A stretch of 64,000 bases of DNA from Labia minor (Eukaryota > Arthropoda > Insecta > Dermaptera > Spongiphoridae). A program made the position numbers and the translations under genes. Under the pieces are notes generated by a model. It ran no database searches. It was not told the origin of the DNA and saw only the letters and a program-made list of their open reading frames with translations. The first letter of the stretch is position 1. Each line of letters begins with the position of its first letter. The stretch is taken from NCBI GenBank assembly GCA_963082975.1, contig OY720349.1, positions 64,168,501 to 64,232,500 of the forward strand. Reading direction: 5' to 3'. This document shows positions 34,690-45,273 of the stretch, piece after piece.

Positions 34690-36450
34690 ATCAATGAAGA
34701 AGAGAAACATTTATTGATCCGGTGATAATGGATATTATTGTTGAAATAGTATTATCTACTTGTATTTTTATTTTAATATAATATAATATAATAACGCATG
34801 ACTATTTAAAATTTACAATATTTGAAATTGTTATCTATTTTTATGATGGTCATCATTTATATTTTGCTGAGAATTCTCGATTTCATGTTGACTGAAAAAA
34901 GCATTGTTAATTCATTCATTGAAAGATGAGATTTTATTTGATTTGAATATGAATAGTAATTAGGAAAAATTTAAAAAAAAACTATAATTACTATGAATTA
35001 GAGAATTAATTTTAATTTTATTTATAGAACTCACAATAATTCCTTCAATTTAAAATAATTAAATTTTGACTTTTGATTTTCTTCTAACATATTAAAATAG
35101 TTTGCAAATTATAAATTTACTGAATTTTTATTTCTAAAATTTAGATCAACTTTCTAACATCATAATTAAATTAATTAATGAATAAATAAATTAATAGATA
35201 CTAAGGATATAAAAATATTATTAATTATTATAATAATTTAACAATTCTAAATTTAATCTTAATAACAAGATTGGGAAAGATGTTAGCGACCACAAATATA
35301 AATTTATTTTATTTTTTATTTTTTAATCACTTTTTTTTTTATTCTTTATTTTTTTATCGATCAGTTTGGAAAACTTACCTTCATTTTGACCAACAAACAA
35401 AAATCTTTTCATCACACTAAATTTATATTTAGAAATTGAGATTAATACATAATAATGCATTAAAATTAAGTTTAAGTGATGAAGAAAATGCAATGTGTAA
35501 TGATAATGTAATCTGATGAAAAGTTACATCTTAGGAAAAAAATAAATAAAAGGCATACCGAAACGAGTTGTAAAGTTTATTTTCAAATTACAACGATTTT
35601 TTTTTATATAAAATAATTATATTTAGTAATTTTTATTTGATTTAATTTTTTTTATTTGAAAATAGAAAAAACACTCAGCATCTAAAATATATACATAAAT
35701 AATAAAGTAATTATAAGTGTTTTTTCCTTTCGCGTGAATAAATTTTAATATTTAGGTTATATATATATATATATATATATATATTCCTCAATATATAATT
35801 TCATGAAAAGAGCATAATAAATCTTTCCACCAATCAATTTGAGGAAATGTAATTTTCTTTTTTCGATGTGAATGAAATTTAAAAGAACTTAATGTATTTA
35901 TTTATATGGGTCGCTTGTCGACATTCATTCACTCTATTTTATCTTTCTCACTCTTTTATTTATTGTGTATCTTAAACACACAAACATTCCACTTTTTTAA
36001 TAAATTTTATTTCCTATACCTACCATATACTAATACATAAAAAAAAATTAAAAATATTAGAGAAATATTTTATTTTTTTTAACCCATCCCATAATAAATA
36101 TCTTATTTGTAAAATTAAAAATCAAAATTTATGTGTGTACATAGGAGAAAAAGTGAAATATAAAATAATTATTATGTGACATTCAATTAAAGAAAAATAA
36201 TGTTAAGGCACGGTGTAAAATACTGAACATTTTAAATTTAATTAGATTTTGCAAAATTATATTTGTCTCCAAAATAATGATTACTTATACTGTTCCTTTT
36301 ATTAGAAACCAGAATATTAATTCAATTATAAAAGTTGAAATTCAACTTTATTTATCAAAAAATTAAAATATTTAAATATTTTAATCTTTATTTTCCTCAT
36401 ATTTATAATATTAGTATTTTACTTTTGACGCGAAGTGAAATTATATTAAT
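34690..36450. other. AT-rich spacer
   Basis: No gene or repeat family; (TA)n at about 35758-35784. Confidence 0.55.
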
Positions 36451-36453
36451 TAA

Positions 36454-37560
36454 CTAGCTGACCCGGCCACGCGTTGCTGTGACTAAAGTAAGGTTTTTAT
36501 TATATTACCTTGAAAAGTAAACTATTTAAGAGGAACGCTAGGAGAACATCAGTCATGGTGACCACCGTGCTTGTTTACATCGATGCCACTTGTAAAAAAA
36601 TATGGCGACCTCCATTCTCTATTATGATTTTGACAGAGATCGAAAAAGAATTTTAATTTATTAATTAAGTTATTATTATTTTTTTATAACATTTTTGTAA
36701 CAAATGAGTATATTACAAAATTGTTAGAAAATAATATGTGACACTTAAACTCATGAATGAGGAAGGTATGACAGATAGTCTTAAATCTTTAACAATAATA
36801 TTTATTATTTTAATTTAATTTAATTTAATTAAGCACTAATCGGTGCACAATATTTTTGGTTAACCTGTCTTTAGCTAACACAAATATCACAAGATTCGAC
36901 GGTTTCCCTACACGTGAACATGAAACATATACGTAGTTGCCCATGAGAAAAACATGAGTTTTCCAAATCTAAACCACATTGTTTGGCCTTGAGACTTACT
37001 TATTTTATTTATAGACATACCATAAAGCTAAACGAATTGGAAAATGTAGCCTTCTGAAGGGTATAGTAGAATCTGACGGTATCATTGGAATCCGTGGCAA
37101 CAGGACCTTGGTTGCTTCAAGAATATTTCCGGTGATCTTTTTGATGGTCAAACGTGTATTGTAGCATAATTGAGGTGGATTCAAATTACGAAGGAGAATA
37201 ATTGAAGATTATGTGGTGGCATTCCAGATAAGTCTAGTGAATTTAAAAATTCAATTCGAAAATTTACACTTTTATTTTCATCAACAACAGTATCGATTGA
37301 TTTAAAAGACATGAAATCGCCTGGTAACAACTGTTGTATCTGGAAGTTAATTTGGTCAACATCAACATCTTTGGCTGCGAAAATCGCCCAAAGACTGAGC
37401 CAGTTATAATTTAAAAAATTATTCCGTATCAATTCATTTTTTTCCTGAAGAACAGTGCAGAGATGTCTGTTAGTTTAATGCATTGCGTATTTGGTTGCAG
37501 TTCTATTTTACCGTTCCCAATATCTAGTAATTGTACCGAAAATATTTGTATCGATAAATC
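36454..37560 (-). mobile_element. Helitron remnant with 3' terminus
   Basis: On the minus strand the element ends GGCCGGGTCAGCTAG followed by T, the CTRR|T terminus of canonical Helitrons and an ending widespread in insects. Upstream about 400 bp is AT-rich non-coding, then helicase-derived coding sequence (36830-37560). The 5' part, including Rep, is absent. Helicase orientation and 3' end agree, so this is one element. Confidence 0.75.
36830..37560 (-). pseudogene. Helitron helicase C-terminal fragment
   Basis: Ordered blocks match the helicase (Pif1-like) end of Rep/Hel proteins: QLLDIGNGKI, then AAKDVDVDQINFQIQQLLPG (in frame 37181-37432), SIDTVVDENK, EFLNSLDLSGMPPHNL, then in shifted frames LPRIPMIPSDS, FPIRLA and finally SCSRVGKPSNL. 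At least three frameshifts or stops separate them. Dead copy. Confidence 0.8.
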
Positions 37561-37569
37561 ATTGAAGAA

Positions 37570-38010
37570 TTTAGTTATGATGAAAAAAAAAATCTGTCTT
37601 GAATATAATTTAATTATGAATTTAAACTTATAGAACAGAGAGGGGAGAAATTGGATATTAGTTAGGTATTTTTAACACAAATTTAATTATAAAAATAATT
37701 ATATTTTATTAACACAAATATAACTATATAAATTAATAATAATTAGTGATTAGCATTTAATAAGAATAATAAGTGAAAAATTATTTATTTGGAGATAAAA
37801 CTGACATTTTAGCTATTAATTATGTTTTTCTATTTCTAAATTATTTAATATTATTAGATCAGATTTATTCAACAATTTATTTTTAATAAATTATTTTTAA
37901 TTATCATTTTAAATGAATATTAATTAAAGAAAATATTAAATTATTAAATTATTAAATTATTCAATGTTTTCAAAACAAATAATTTAAAATATAACAACTG
38001 TCAATCCATT
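37570..38010. other. AT-rich spacer
   Basis: Nothing recognisable; TTAAATTA repeats. Confidence 0.5.
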
Positions 38011-38042
38011 ATGGTTTTTGAATCCATAATGGATAGACAGAC
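38011..38042. repeat. 11-bp perfect hairpin before H1 copy
   Basis: ATCCATTATGG and CCATAATGGAT pair across a 9-nt loop, followed by AGACAGACAGACATAC just upstream of an H1 insertion. Possibly the remnant of another microsatellite-bearing element. Confidence 0.6.
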
Positions 38043-38060
38043 AGACATACACACATTCAT

Positions 38061-38729
38061 TTTTACCGACCGACGATAGTAAGGGAGGTATTGTTTTCAC
38101 ACCAAATTTCACATGTGGAGATTTTTACATATCTCCACGAATCATGCATTTTCTTAACAGAAAAAAGTATTTTTAGCATGATGTCTGTCCGTCCGTCTGT
38201 CCGTCTGTCCGTCCGTCTGTCCGTCTGTCCGTCCGTATAGATGTGTACAGCCTGAACGGCTGAACGGATTTTGATGAAATTTGGTATATTTACTTAATGC
38301 ATCAGTGGAATGAATTGATCAACTTTTGGTGGAAATCCGGAAACCGGAAGTGGTAGTATTAGCGATCGACGATAGGAAGGGAAGGGTTATTTTCAAACCA
38401 AATTTCACATGAGGAGATTTTTTACATATCACCACGAATGATGCACTTTGTATTGGTTTTATCCTCGAGAAAAATCATATTTATTAGTTTTTTCTTGATT
38501 TAAAATTATATGACGTCATCCAGCCATTCATGACGTCACAGCCTGGTCTTGCATATATATTATAAATAAAATAAAATTAAAAATGATTCTATTTATTATT
38601 TATGTATCCATATATGTTTCTTATTACATTAATAGATATATTAAAATTATTTGAAATTGTTTCTGTAGCTGGAAATTAATTTATTTCAAACCGTCGGTCG
38701 GTTCGGACCTGGCCACAGGTCAACTTATT
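38061..38729 (+). mobile_element. H1 element, full length with expanded microsatellite
   Basis: TTTTACCGACCGACG start, GTCY tract expanded to 54 bp (38183-38236), core GATGAAATTTGGTATAT, ACCGGAAGTGG, TGACGTCA pair, subrepeat CGTCGGTCGGT, hairpin GACCTG-GCCA-CAGGTC, AACTTATT. Followed after about 48 bp by another H1 in the same direction. Confidence 0.9.
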
Positions 38730-38776
38730 AGATTCTATATTGTATATTAAAATATTGATATTAAGTTTTTATTCAT

Positions 38777-39412
38777 TTTTACCGACCGACGATAGTAAGG
38801 GAGGTATTGTTTTCACACCCAATTTCACATGTGGAGATTTTTACATATCTCCACGAATCATGCATTTTCTAAACAGAAAAAAGTATTTTTAGCATGATGT
38901 CTGTCCGTCCGTCTGTCCGTCCGTCCGTATAGATGTGTACAGCCTGAACGGCTCAACCGATTTTGATGAAAATTGGTATATTTACTTAATGCATCAGTGG
39001 GATGAATGGATCAACTTTTGGTGCAATTCCGGAAACCGGAAGTGGTAGTATTAGCGATCGACGATAGAAAGGAAAGGGTTATTTTCACACCAAAGGAGAT
39101 TTTTTTATATATCACCACGAATCATGCACTTTGTATTGGTTTTATCCTCGAGAAAAATCATATTTATTAGTTTTTTCTTGATTTAAAATTATATGACGTC
39201 ATCCAGCCATTCATGACGTCACAGCCTGATCTTGCATATATATTATAAATAAAATAAAATTAAAAATGTTTATATTTATTATTTATGTATCCATATCTGT
39301 TTTTTATTACATTAATAGATATATTAAAATTATTTGAAATTGTTTCTGTAGCTGGAAATTAATTTACTTCAAATCGTCGGTCGGTTCGGACCTGGCCACA
39401 GGTCAACTTATT
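38777..39412 (+). mobile_element. H1 element, full length, near-tandem copy
   Basis: Same structure as the preceding copy with a shorter GTCY tract. The 5' subrepeat is intact and the 3' hairpin is perfect. Both copies share the left flank ATTCATTTTT. Confidence 0.9.
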
Positions 39413-39845
39413 TTATTAAGTTTACTTAATTATTACTAATGTCAATTAAACATTTTTCTGAAATTTCACATAAAAATATTATGAAATGACGATATTTTAT
39501 TTTGAGGTATTTAGATAATTTCTGTTTTATTAATGAAAAAATATATGTCGCACTTTTAATAACTATTAAATATTTTTATTAAAAGAGAGCAATGATCCAG
39601 TAGTTTAATCAATGATAAATATAGAAAGAAAAATAATTCAGTCATTTATAAATTACATTTTATAATAAATTATACAAATAACAAATTATTCAAATTTTAA
39701 ATTTATTATTAAATATTCGAGTTTTATTTTAATTATTAAAAAAAAGCGAATAATTAAAAAAAAAATCACTTATTTGCTTATGCACCTTTTAAATTAGAAT
39801 TGATGTGAAAAGAAAATTGAATTATATATTAATACTACACTATGT
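39413..39845. other. AT-rich spacer
   Basis: Nothing recognisable. Confidence 0.5.
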
Positions 39846-39846
39846 T

Positions 39847-40450
39847 TTTTTACTATCTCGCCAGAGATAGTATTGCGATCATGAAAATTTTCGATTTTGA
39901 GATTTTGATGTTTTTATACGTTTTGAAGGTTCCTGAATCATTTTCACTAAGGTTGAGAAAAATGTCTCTGTGTGTGTGTGTGTGTGTATGTAGGCAAGAT
40001 TACGCAAAAACGGTTTGAGCTAGAATGATGAAATTTGGTACATGGACATTATTCAAAATTCATAGTTTTCTATCAACTTTTGAGAAATGTAGGTCAACCG
40101 GAAGAGGGTCATTACCTACAACGTTTTGATTTTTTTCCTCTATTGTGACCGTAAAAATAAAGATGATATGTTAGATAATTTTTCACATGATTAATAATTG
40201 TATAAAACTGCTATATATAGAATTTCAGCTTGATTGAATTGCTGAAAGTACCAGAATTAATTTTTTAACACTGCAAATCTCACGCGCCAACACGTGCCAT
40301 GGTGCCATCAATAAAAAGCCAAACATGCGCTGGTTTAATATTTATTATTTATAATTTATAATTAATTAAATTTAATTTAAATAAAATATATTATGTTAGT
40401 TAATCCAATTCAAATTGCGAGATAGTCGAGTGGAGACACTCCAGCTAATT
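39847..40450 (+). mobile_element. H2 element, full length (HINE-like)
   Basis: Starts TTTTTACTATCTCG with a 5' hairpin CTATCTC-GCCA-GAGATAG. Then come a (GT)n tract (about 39969-39988), core GATGAAATTTGGTACAT, AACCGGAAGAGG, subrepeat GCGAGATAG (40418-40426), hairpin GAGTG-GAGA-CACTC (40428-40441) and CAGCTAATT. Non-coding. Confidence 0.85.
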
Positions 40451-40598
40451 TTTAATAGAATCAATTTAATCAATTCAGTTAAAAATAATGACAAATATTA
40501 CTAAATTTATTCAGAATTGTTTTGTCTAATTCTTGATTTTATCTAAAACAAAGACGGAATCTGTAGCCGATAAAATGATATAAAAGGATACCCCTAAC

Positions 40599-41230
40599 CA
40601 GGTGTGGCCAAACTTTTAGCTTTTAGAAGCTACTTTTTCAATAAAATATAGTCTACGGTCGACTATGGATATGGGCAAATAATTTTAAAATTTTAGGAGA
40701 TAATTAAAGAAGTCATTATATCGCCGATTTAAATTGCAAACCTCCACTTTTGGTCAAAAATTACATTTTCACACTATTAGAAAGAGAAAAACACCTTACA
40801 TTGGCTATTTAATTGAAATCACGTGACAAGCAAAAAATTTATGCGTTTTAAGTAAGGTTTGCAATCTAAGCCGATGATATATTTTTTATTTTATGAAAAC
40901 TAACAATATTTATTAAAATTTTAAAAAATACAATGTTAAGAAATAAATACAAACAAAACATACAATTTTTATTTGGATGAAGAGCAGCAAGTTTCTCAAA
41001 ATTGGCTCATATAAACTTAAAGCAATTCTTAAGCATGACTCTAAATGAAGATCCGTTATTTGCGATCGCTGTTTTGTTTTGATCGCATTCATATAAGAAA
41101 ATGCGGATTCACATAAATATGTGGGGCCAAAGAAGGAATTGAAACGAGCAAACATTGTTCAAATATTTGGATATTTATCTTTACTTATTAGTTTCCAAAA
41201 TCTATTTATTATGTAATAAATAAATATATT
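40599..41230 (-). mobile_element. hAT element, 3' portion
   Basis: CAGGTGTGGCCAAACTTTTAG at 40599 onward is a hAT-type terminal repeat (family form CAGGGGTGGCCAAMCTTTT). On the minus strand it lies downstream of the hAT dimerisation-domain coding fragment. The 5' part of the element is missing, with a Helitron-like end abutting at 41242. Confidence 0.65.
40913..41155 (-). pseudogene. hAT transposase C-terminal dimerisation fragment
   Basis: The open frame starts M-F-A-R-F-N-S-F-F-G-P-T-Y-L-C-E-S-A-F-S-Y-M, the hAT C-terminal signature (FGSTY.CE..FS.M...K...R..L.D.HL). It continues I-K-T-K-Q-R-S-Q-I-T-D-L-H-L-E-S-C-L-R-I-A. Similarity continues upstream of the ATG (KYPNI). The last 25 residues are AT-driven read-through. 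Confidence 0.75.
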
Positions 41231-41241
41231 TTATATTTATA

Positions 41242-41330
41242 CTAGCTGCTCAGAGCTCCTTCGTCGCTCTTCACATCTAGACGGGGGCTCCGCCCCCTGT
41301 ACCCCCGAGTGGTACATAGTATTTGGTGGT
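41242..41330 (-). mobile_element. Helitron-like 3' end with GC hairpin
   Basis: Minus-strand end GAGCTCTGAGCAGCTAG followed by T (CTRR|T form). A perfect hairpin GGGGGC-TCC-GCCCCC lies at 41283-41297. Similar to the degenerate end at 14335. No coding part attached. Confidence 0.55.
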
Positions 41331-41465
41331 TGAAAGTAGTAAAAGGATTTCATCCATTTTGTTTCAAACAATGTATAACATAAAACATTCATTTCTTATT
41401 GTGTGATTATTTAAAATATATTTTAATTTATTTAGTAAATTAATTATATATATTATTATTGAATA

Positions 41466-42120
41466 TGTTATATCTATCTACTCGAAAGTTCTTGGCAGCT
41501 ACAACCACATTTCTCCAAGTGTCCCCGGTGACCTCATCTTTCTTTGGCCAATAAATGCTGGAAAGAATAATCTGAATCTACTCTCATCTCCCAGGTTCAT
41601 AGACCATGCGTGGCTCAACGGTACTCGAAAGTTCTTGGCAGCTACAACCACATTTCTCCAAGTGTCCTTATCCTGAGCCTCTGTTCCATCTTTCGTACGT
41701 CATTCCCTGATGTACTCATCTTTCTTTGGCCCATAAATGCTAGCGAGAATCCTATATTCTCAAATACTCTGAATCCACTCTCATCTCCTAAGATCATAGA
41801 CCATGTCTCACACTCATATAATACAACAGACAAAATAATTGTTTTATATATTTTAATTTTCATTCCCTTTTATAATAATTTTGATGAGATAAGCCTCTTT
41901 ACTGCATGATAACAGGCGTTTCCCGATTGATACCTCGATTTAAATTCTTCTCAAATATTATTATCCTTCGTGATTACATTCAATTTTTCTACATATTCAA
42001 ATTCTACATTTTGTATGTTAATACTGCTCCTGTTTGTTTCTAAATATATTTATTTATCATTATTAATTTCAAACCTCATCTCTTTTCGTACCGCGATTAA
42101 TTTTTAAGTCGTCTGAATCA
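41466..42120 (-). pseudogene. Non-LTR retrotransposon reverse-transcriptase 3' fragment
   Basis: On the minus strand, decayed coding reads NIQNVEFEYVEKLN.ITKDNN, then YQSGNACYHAVKRLISSKLL, then KIKIYKTIILSVVLYECETW, the thumb/post-RT region with the YGCETW signature. It continues into FRVFENI and GQRK. Several stops and shifts occur. The last about 150 bp is duplicated in tandem (41472-41620 and 41621-41790). Confidence 0.75.
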
Positions 42121-42199
42121 CCTAATATTTTACAATTGATTTCCGCATCTTACTCTTTCTTTACTACCTTCAAGATAAATTTTAAGATCAAAATTTGAA

Positions 42200-42900
42200 A
42201 AAGTTTATCCGGATCTATTGAGTCATGCGTAGGTTTTACTAAAGTCTACAAATAATTATTGAACAGAGATATTGAATTCGCGGTTTTTTTAATATCTGTC
42301 ATAATGAAAATATCTTAATTAATGTTGATCGATTTGGCCTGAACCCGCAATGATATCGTCTAATATTTCCTCCGCCTATAGTTTATAAGTATTGTATATG
42401 TTATAATAGAGTATAATATTTCTTGATCATTTCATTTCGATATTTTAATTTCATTGCTTGATTTTTATTGAATATTTTTAATTATAATAAAATTTGAGAA
42501 AATGCAAAGTTAGAGACTTGAGACAATTTATAAAAATTAATTTATAAAAATTAACGGTATAAAAGTATTGATAAAACTAAAGATAAATTAACAATATATA
42601 CATTCATTAATAGTATTAATTTAAATTAATGGATTTATTTGATTTTTTATTATTAAGTTCATTTATTAATTTTTTTAGATCATAGTTAATTCCCTCCCTT
42701 AAAATAAAAGAAGTACCTATTCAAATATGGAAAGAATAAATACAAAATAATTTAAGTTAAATATGATTTAAATATTTTATTATATTAATTAAAATGAGAA
42801 CTTTTAGAATAAATTATTTAATTGAAATGATATTTGAATATTAGAATTTAAAATAAAAAGTTAAAATTTATAATAATTCTTTGATTGCTAGTTATATACA
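42200..42900. other. AT-rich spacer
   Basis: No gene or repeat seen. Confidence 0.5.
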
Positions 42901-42904
42901 TTGT

Positions 42905-43060
42905 GTAAAATGAGTCCGCCAGTCAGTGGGCCACGCCTGGCTCTTGAATGAACACGGAGAACTATATATAAACTTTAAATCTCTCTCTCTCCCGCTCACA
43001 CACACTCCCACCTCTCTCCTCATCCCCTCCACCTCTCATTTCTTAGTTATTTCAATTTCC
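42905..43060. promoter_or_regulatory. Small GC-richer island
   Basis: AGTCAGTGGGCCACGCC patch, a TATATAAA (about 42964) and a CT/CA-rich run. Weak promoter-like resemblance only. Confidence 0.15.
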
Positions 43061-43230
43061 ACAAATTGTCTTATTTTTAAAATATTCACTAATTTACTTT
43101 CTATTTTATGTTAAAATGTAAGTTATTTACATTTTAACATATTACACTATGACAGCAAAAAAGTAAACGAATTACATACATACATACATACAAACAGTCT
43201 CCTTTATATATATATATAGAATATAGATTA

Positions 43231-44510
43231 GGTTGGGGAAAAAGAAATCCATTATTTTTTCGGTAGATGGCTGTAGTGATCGATATCTCGTAAATTATCG
43301 ATCAAACAATTTCAAATTTATGCTCGTTGTCAAGGTAACAGTTCGCACTAAAAGAATTCGTTTGCAGTTTTTTGTTTTGTCCATTCAGTTCTGAGTTACA
43401 CGCCGTTAAAGATGGAAGTCAACAAAGAGAAAATTCGGTACATTTTACAGTTTTTCTTTGATAAGGGCGAAAATGCAAGTCAGGCGGCTGAAAATGTGAA
43501 TAGTGTTTATGGTCCCGATACTGTAACAGCTAATTACGCGCAATTTTGGTTTCGTCGATTCCGTTCGGGTATTTTTGACGTTAAGGATGCCCCTCGCACA
43601 GGCAGGCCCGTCGTCGAAAATGTCGACAAAGTCACTGAAATCATCGAAGTGGACCGGCATGTTAGTAGTCGTAGCATCGCCCAGGAGTTAAAGATCGACC
43701 ACAAAACAGTTTTAAACCATTTGCACAAAGCTGGGTTTAAAAAAAAGCTTGATGTTTGGGTGCCACACCAATTAACACCAAAAAACATGATGGATCGAAT
43801 TTCCATCTGCGAAGCCTTGGCCAAACGTAATGAAATCAACCCATTTCTTAAACGGATGGTGACTGGGGATGAGAAATGGGTCACATACGACAACATTATG
43901 CGAAAGCGATCGTGGTCAAAGCGCGGTGAAGCAGCTCAGACGGTGGCCAAACCGGGACTAACGGCCAGGAAGGTTCTGCTTTGCGTTTGGTGGGATTGGA
44001 AAGGAATCATTTATTACGAGTTGCTTCCATATGGCCAAACATTAAATTCAGACATCTATTGTCAACAACTGGACCGTCTGAAGCGAGCAATTGACCAGAA
44101 ACGGCCAGAATTGGCCAACAGAAGAGGTGTCGTGTTCCATCAGGACAACGCCAGGCCACACACTTCTATAGTGACTCGTCAGAAACTCCGGGAGCTTGGT
44201 TGGGAAGTTTTGATGCATCCACCATACAGTCCGGACCTCGCACCAAGCGATTACCATCTTTTTCTTGCATTGCAAAACTTTTTTAGTGATAAGAAATTGG
44301 CATCAAGGGAAGAGTGTGAAAATGAATTGCTGGAGTTTTTCGCTAATAAGGACCAAGACTTTTATGAGAGAGGCATAATGAAGCTACCATTAAAATGGCA
44401 ACAAATTATAGAACAAAATGGTGCATATTTGACCTAAATCGGACAATGCAAAACATGTTAAATAAAGTCTTGAAGTTCACGTAAAAATAATGGATTTCTT
44501 TTTCCCCAAC
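43231..44510 (+). mobile_element. mariner element, apparently intact (irritans-like)
   Basis: 1,280 bp bounded by perfect 29-bp terminal inverted repeats starting GGTTGGGGAAAAAG and by TA target duplications (43229-43230, 44511-44512). A single uninterrupted transposase gene lies within. TIR perfection and an intact frame in such AT-rich, decayed surroundings indicate recent arrival, and horizontal transfer is well known for mariners. Confidence 0.95.
43412..44437 (+). CDS. mariner transposase (DD34D), intact 341 aa
   Basis: Cut-and-paste transposase acting in the nucleus on the flanking TIRs. Residues about 1-110 form the paired-like helix-turn-helix DNA-binding region. WVPHQL (116-121) is the conserved linker motif. 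The catalytic triad is D153 (TGDEKW), D245 (HQDNARPH) and D280 (YSPDLAPSDYHLF), with 34 residues between the last two, the mariner DD34D spacing. Length and all motifs are as expected; no stop or frameshift. Codon use is less AT-biased than anything around it. Start ATG 43412 aligns with the usual mariner start. Function is likely intact, but activity is not shown. Confidence 0.95.
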   Translation: MEVNKEKIRYILQFFFDKGENASQAAENVNSVYGPDTVTANYAQFWFRRFRSGIFDVKDAPRTGRPVVENVDKVTEIIEVDRHVSSRSIAQELKIDHKTVLNHLHKAGFKKKLDVWVPHQLTPKNMMDRISICEALAKRNEINPFLKRMVTGDEKWVTYDNIMRKRSWSKRGEAAQTVAKPGLTARKVLLCVWWDWKGIIYYELLPYGQTLNSDIYCQQLDRLKRAIDQKRPELANRRGVVFHQDNARPHTSIVTRQKLRELGWEVLMHPPYSPDLAPSDYHLFLALQNFFSDKKLASREECENELLEFFANKDQDFYERGIMKLPLKWQQIIEQNGAYLT

Positions 44511-44512
44511 CT

Positions 44513-44935
44513 ATTATTATTTTTGATCAACAAATAAAAAAATTAAAATATATAATATGTTTGTAATAAAGTGCTAAAAATGGGGAAAAATTATATATTA
44601 TTAATTATATAGTCAAATACTAAAATATAGAAAGGTTAAATCAATAATATATAATTTATATATGTTCTTAGATATATGAAAGATAAGTTAGATTTAATTA
44701 TTATAATAATATTAATAAAAAAAAAAATTGTAAATGTAAGGGCTGTTATTTTTCATTTAAATTTATAACTTCAATTAAAATAAATACTTCATTTTGGAAT
44801 GGATATGAGAGGAGGGGGAGAAAGGGAAGCCCTTGGATAATAAGTATATAAATTATCGGGATAAGAAAAATATAAATATATGGTTTATAAAAGATGTAAT
44901 AACATATGATCTAAAATTATTGTTTAATAAATTTA
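44513..44935. other. AT-rich spacer
   Basis: Nothing recognisable. Confidence 0.5.
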
Positions 44936-44939
44936 AAAA

Positions 44940-45095
44940 TCCCGGGTAGCGAGTAGATTCTTTTCTATAAACCCCGTAGAAAAGAATTCTATTTCAGGGA
45001 TTGGCGTCCCTGCCCTCACGTGAGCCCATGATTTCTTCTAAATCCCTCTACTACCTGAAGGAATCATGTCCTTTACCTGTTGACTCCTTTCAATC
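44940..45095. repeat. Hairpin-rich dispersed repeat, copy 1
   Basis: Shares about 140 bp at high identity with 46499-46640. It folds into three successive hairpins: AGATTCTTTTCTA/TAGAAAAGAATTCT, CAGGGA-TTGGCG-TCCCTG, and CATGATTTCTTC/GAAGGAATCATG. Non-coding, family unknown. Both copies are preceded by TAATAAATTTAAAAAT. Confidence 0.7.
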
Positions 45096-45191
45096 CATCC
45101 CCCCCTCCCCTGAAAATTCAAAAAATTAAATTTATTTGGATGAAGGAGAATACCTAGCATAGCTTCATTAAAAAGAAAAAAAATTGAAATC

Positions 45192-45217
45192 TTGTCTCTT
45201 ATAGGAGACTCTAAAGA
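45192..45217. repeat. 12-bp perfect hairpin, 2-nt loop
   Basis: ATAGGAGACTCT and AGAGTCTCCTAT are exact complements separated by AA, directly followed by a second, longer hairpin. Confidence 0.85.
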
Positions 45218-45226
45218 GTCTCCTAT

Positions 45227-45273
45227 ATATATTTGAATTACCCCCCTTCGGGGGGTAATTCAAATATATCCAG
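45227..45273. repeat. 20-bp perfect hairpin with C6/G6 top
   Basis: A stem with ATATATTTGAATTACCCCCC pairing exactly with its complement over a TTC (or TTCG tetraloop-like) loop. Such a stable stem in AT-rich DNA is exceptional. It could act as a terminator-like or cruciform structure, or be a transposon palindrome. A 66-codon minus frame (45168-45368) reads through it and matches nothing I know. Confidence 0.8.

Noticed and set aside
36195..36225. miR-124-like TAAGGCACGGTG
   Set aside because: Matches only the seed region; the rest differs and no hairpin precursor forms.
38183..38236. CRISPR-like array
   Set aside because: Regular GTCY tetranucleotide units are a microsatellite inside H1; no spacers, and the genome is eukaryotic.
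43445..44275. Minus-strand frames of 71, 120 and 75 codons within the mariner
   Set aside because: They are antisense shadows of the transposase gene; no independent motif.
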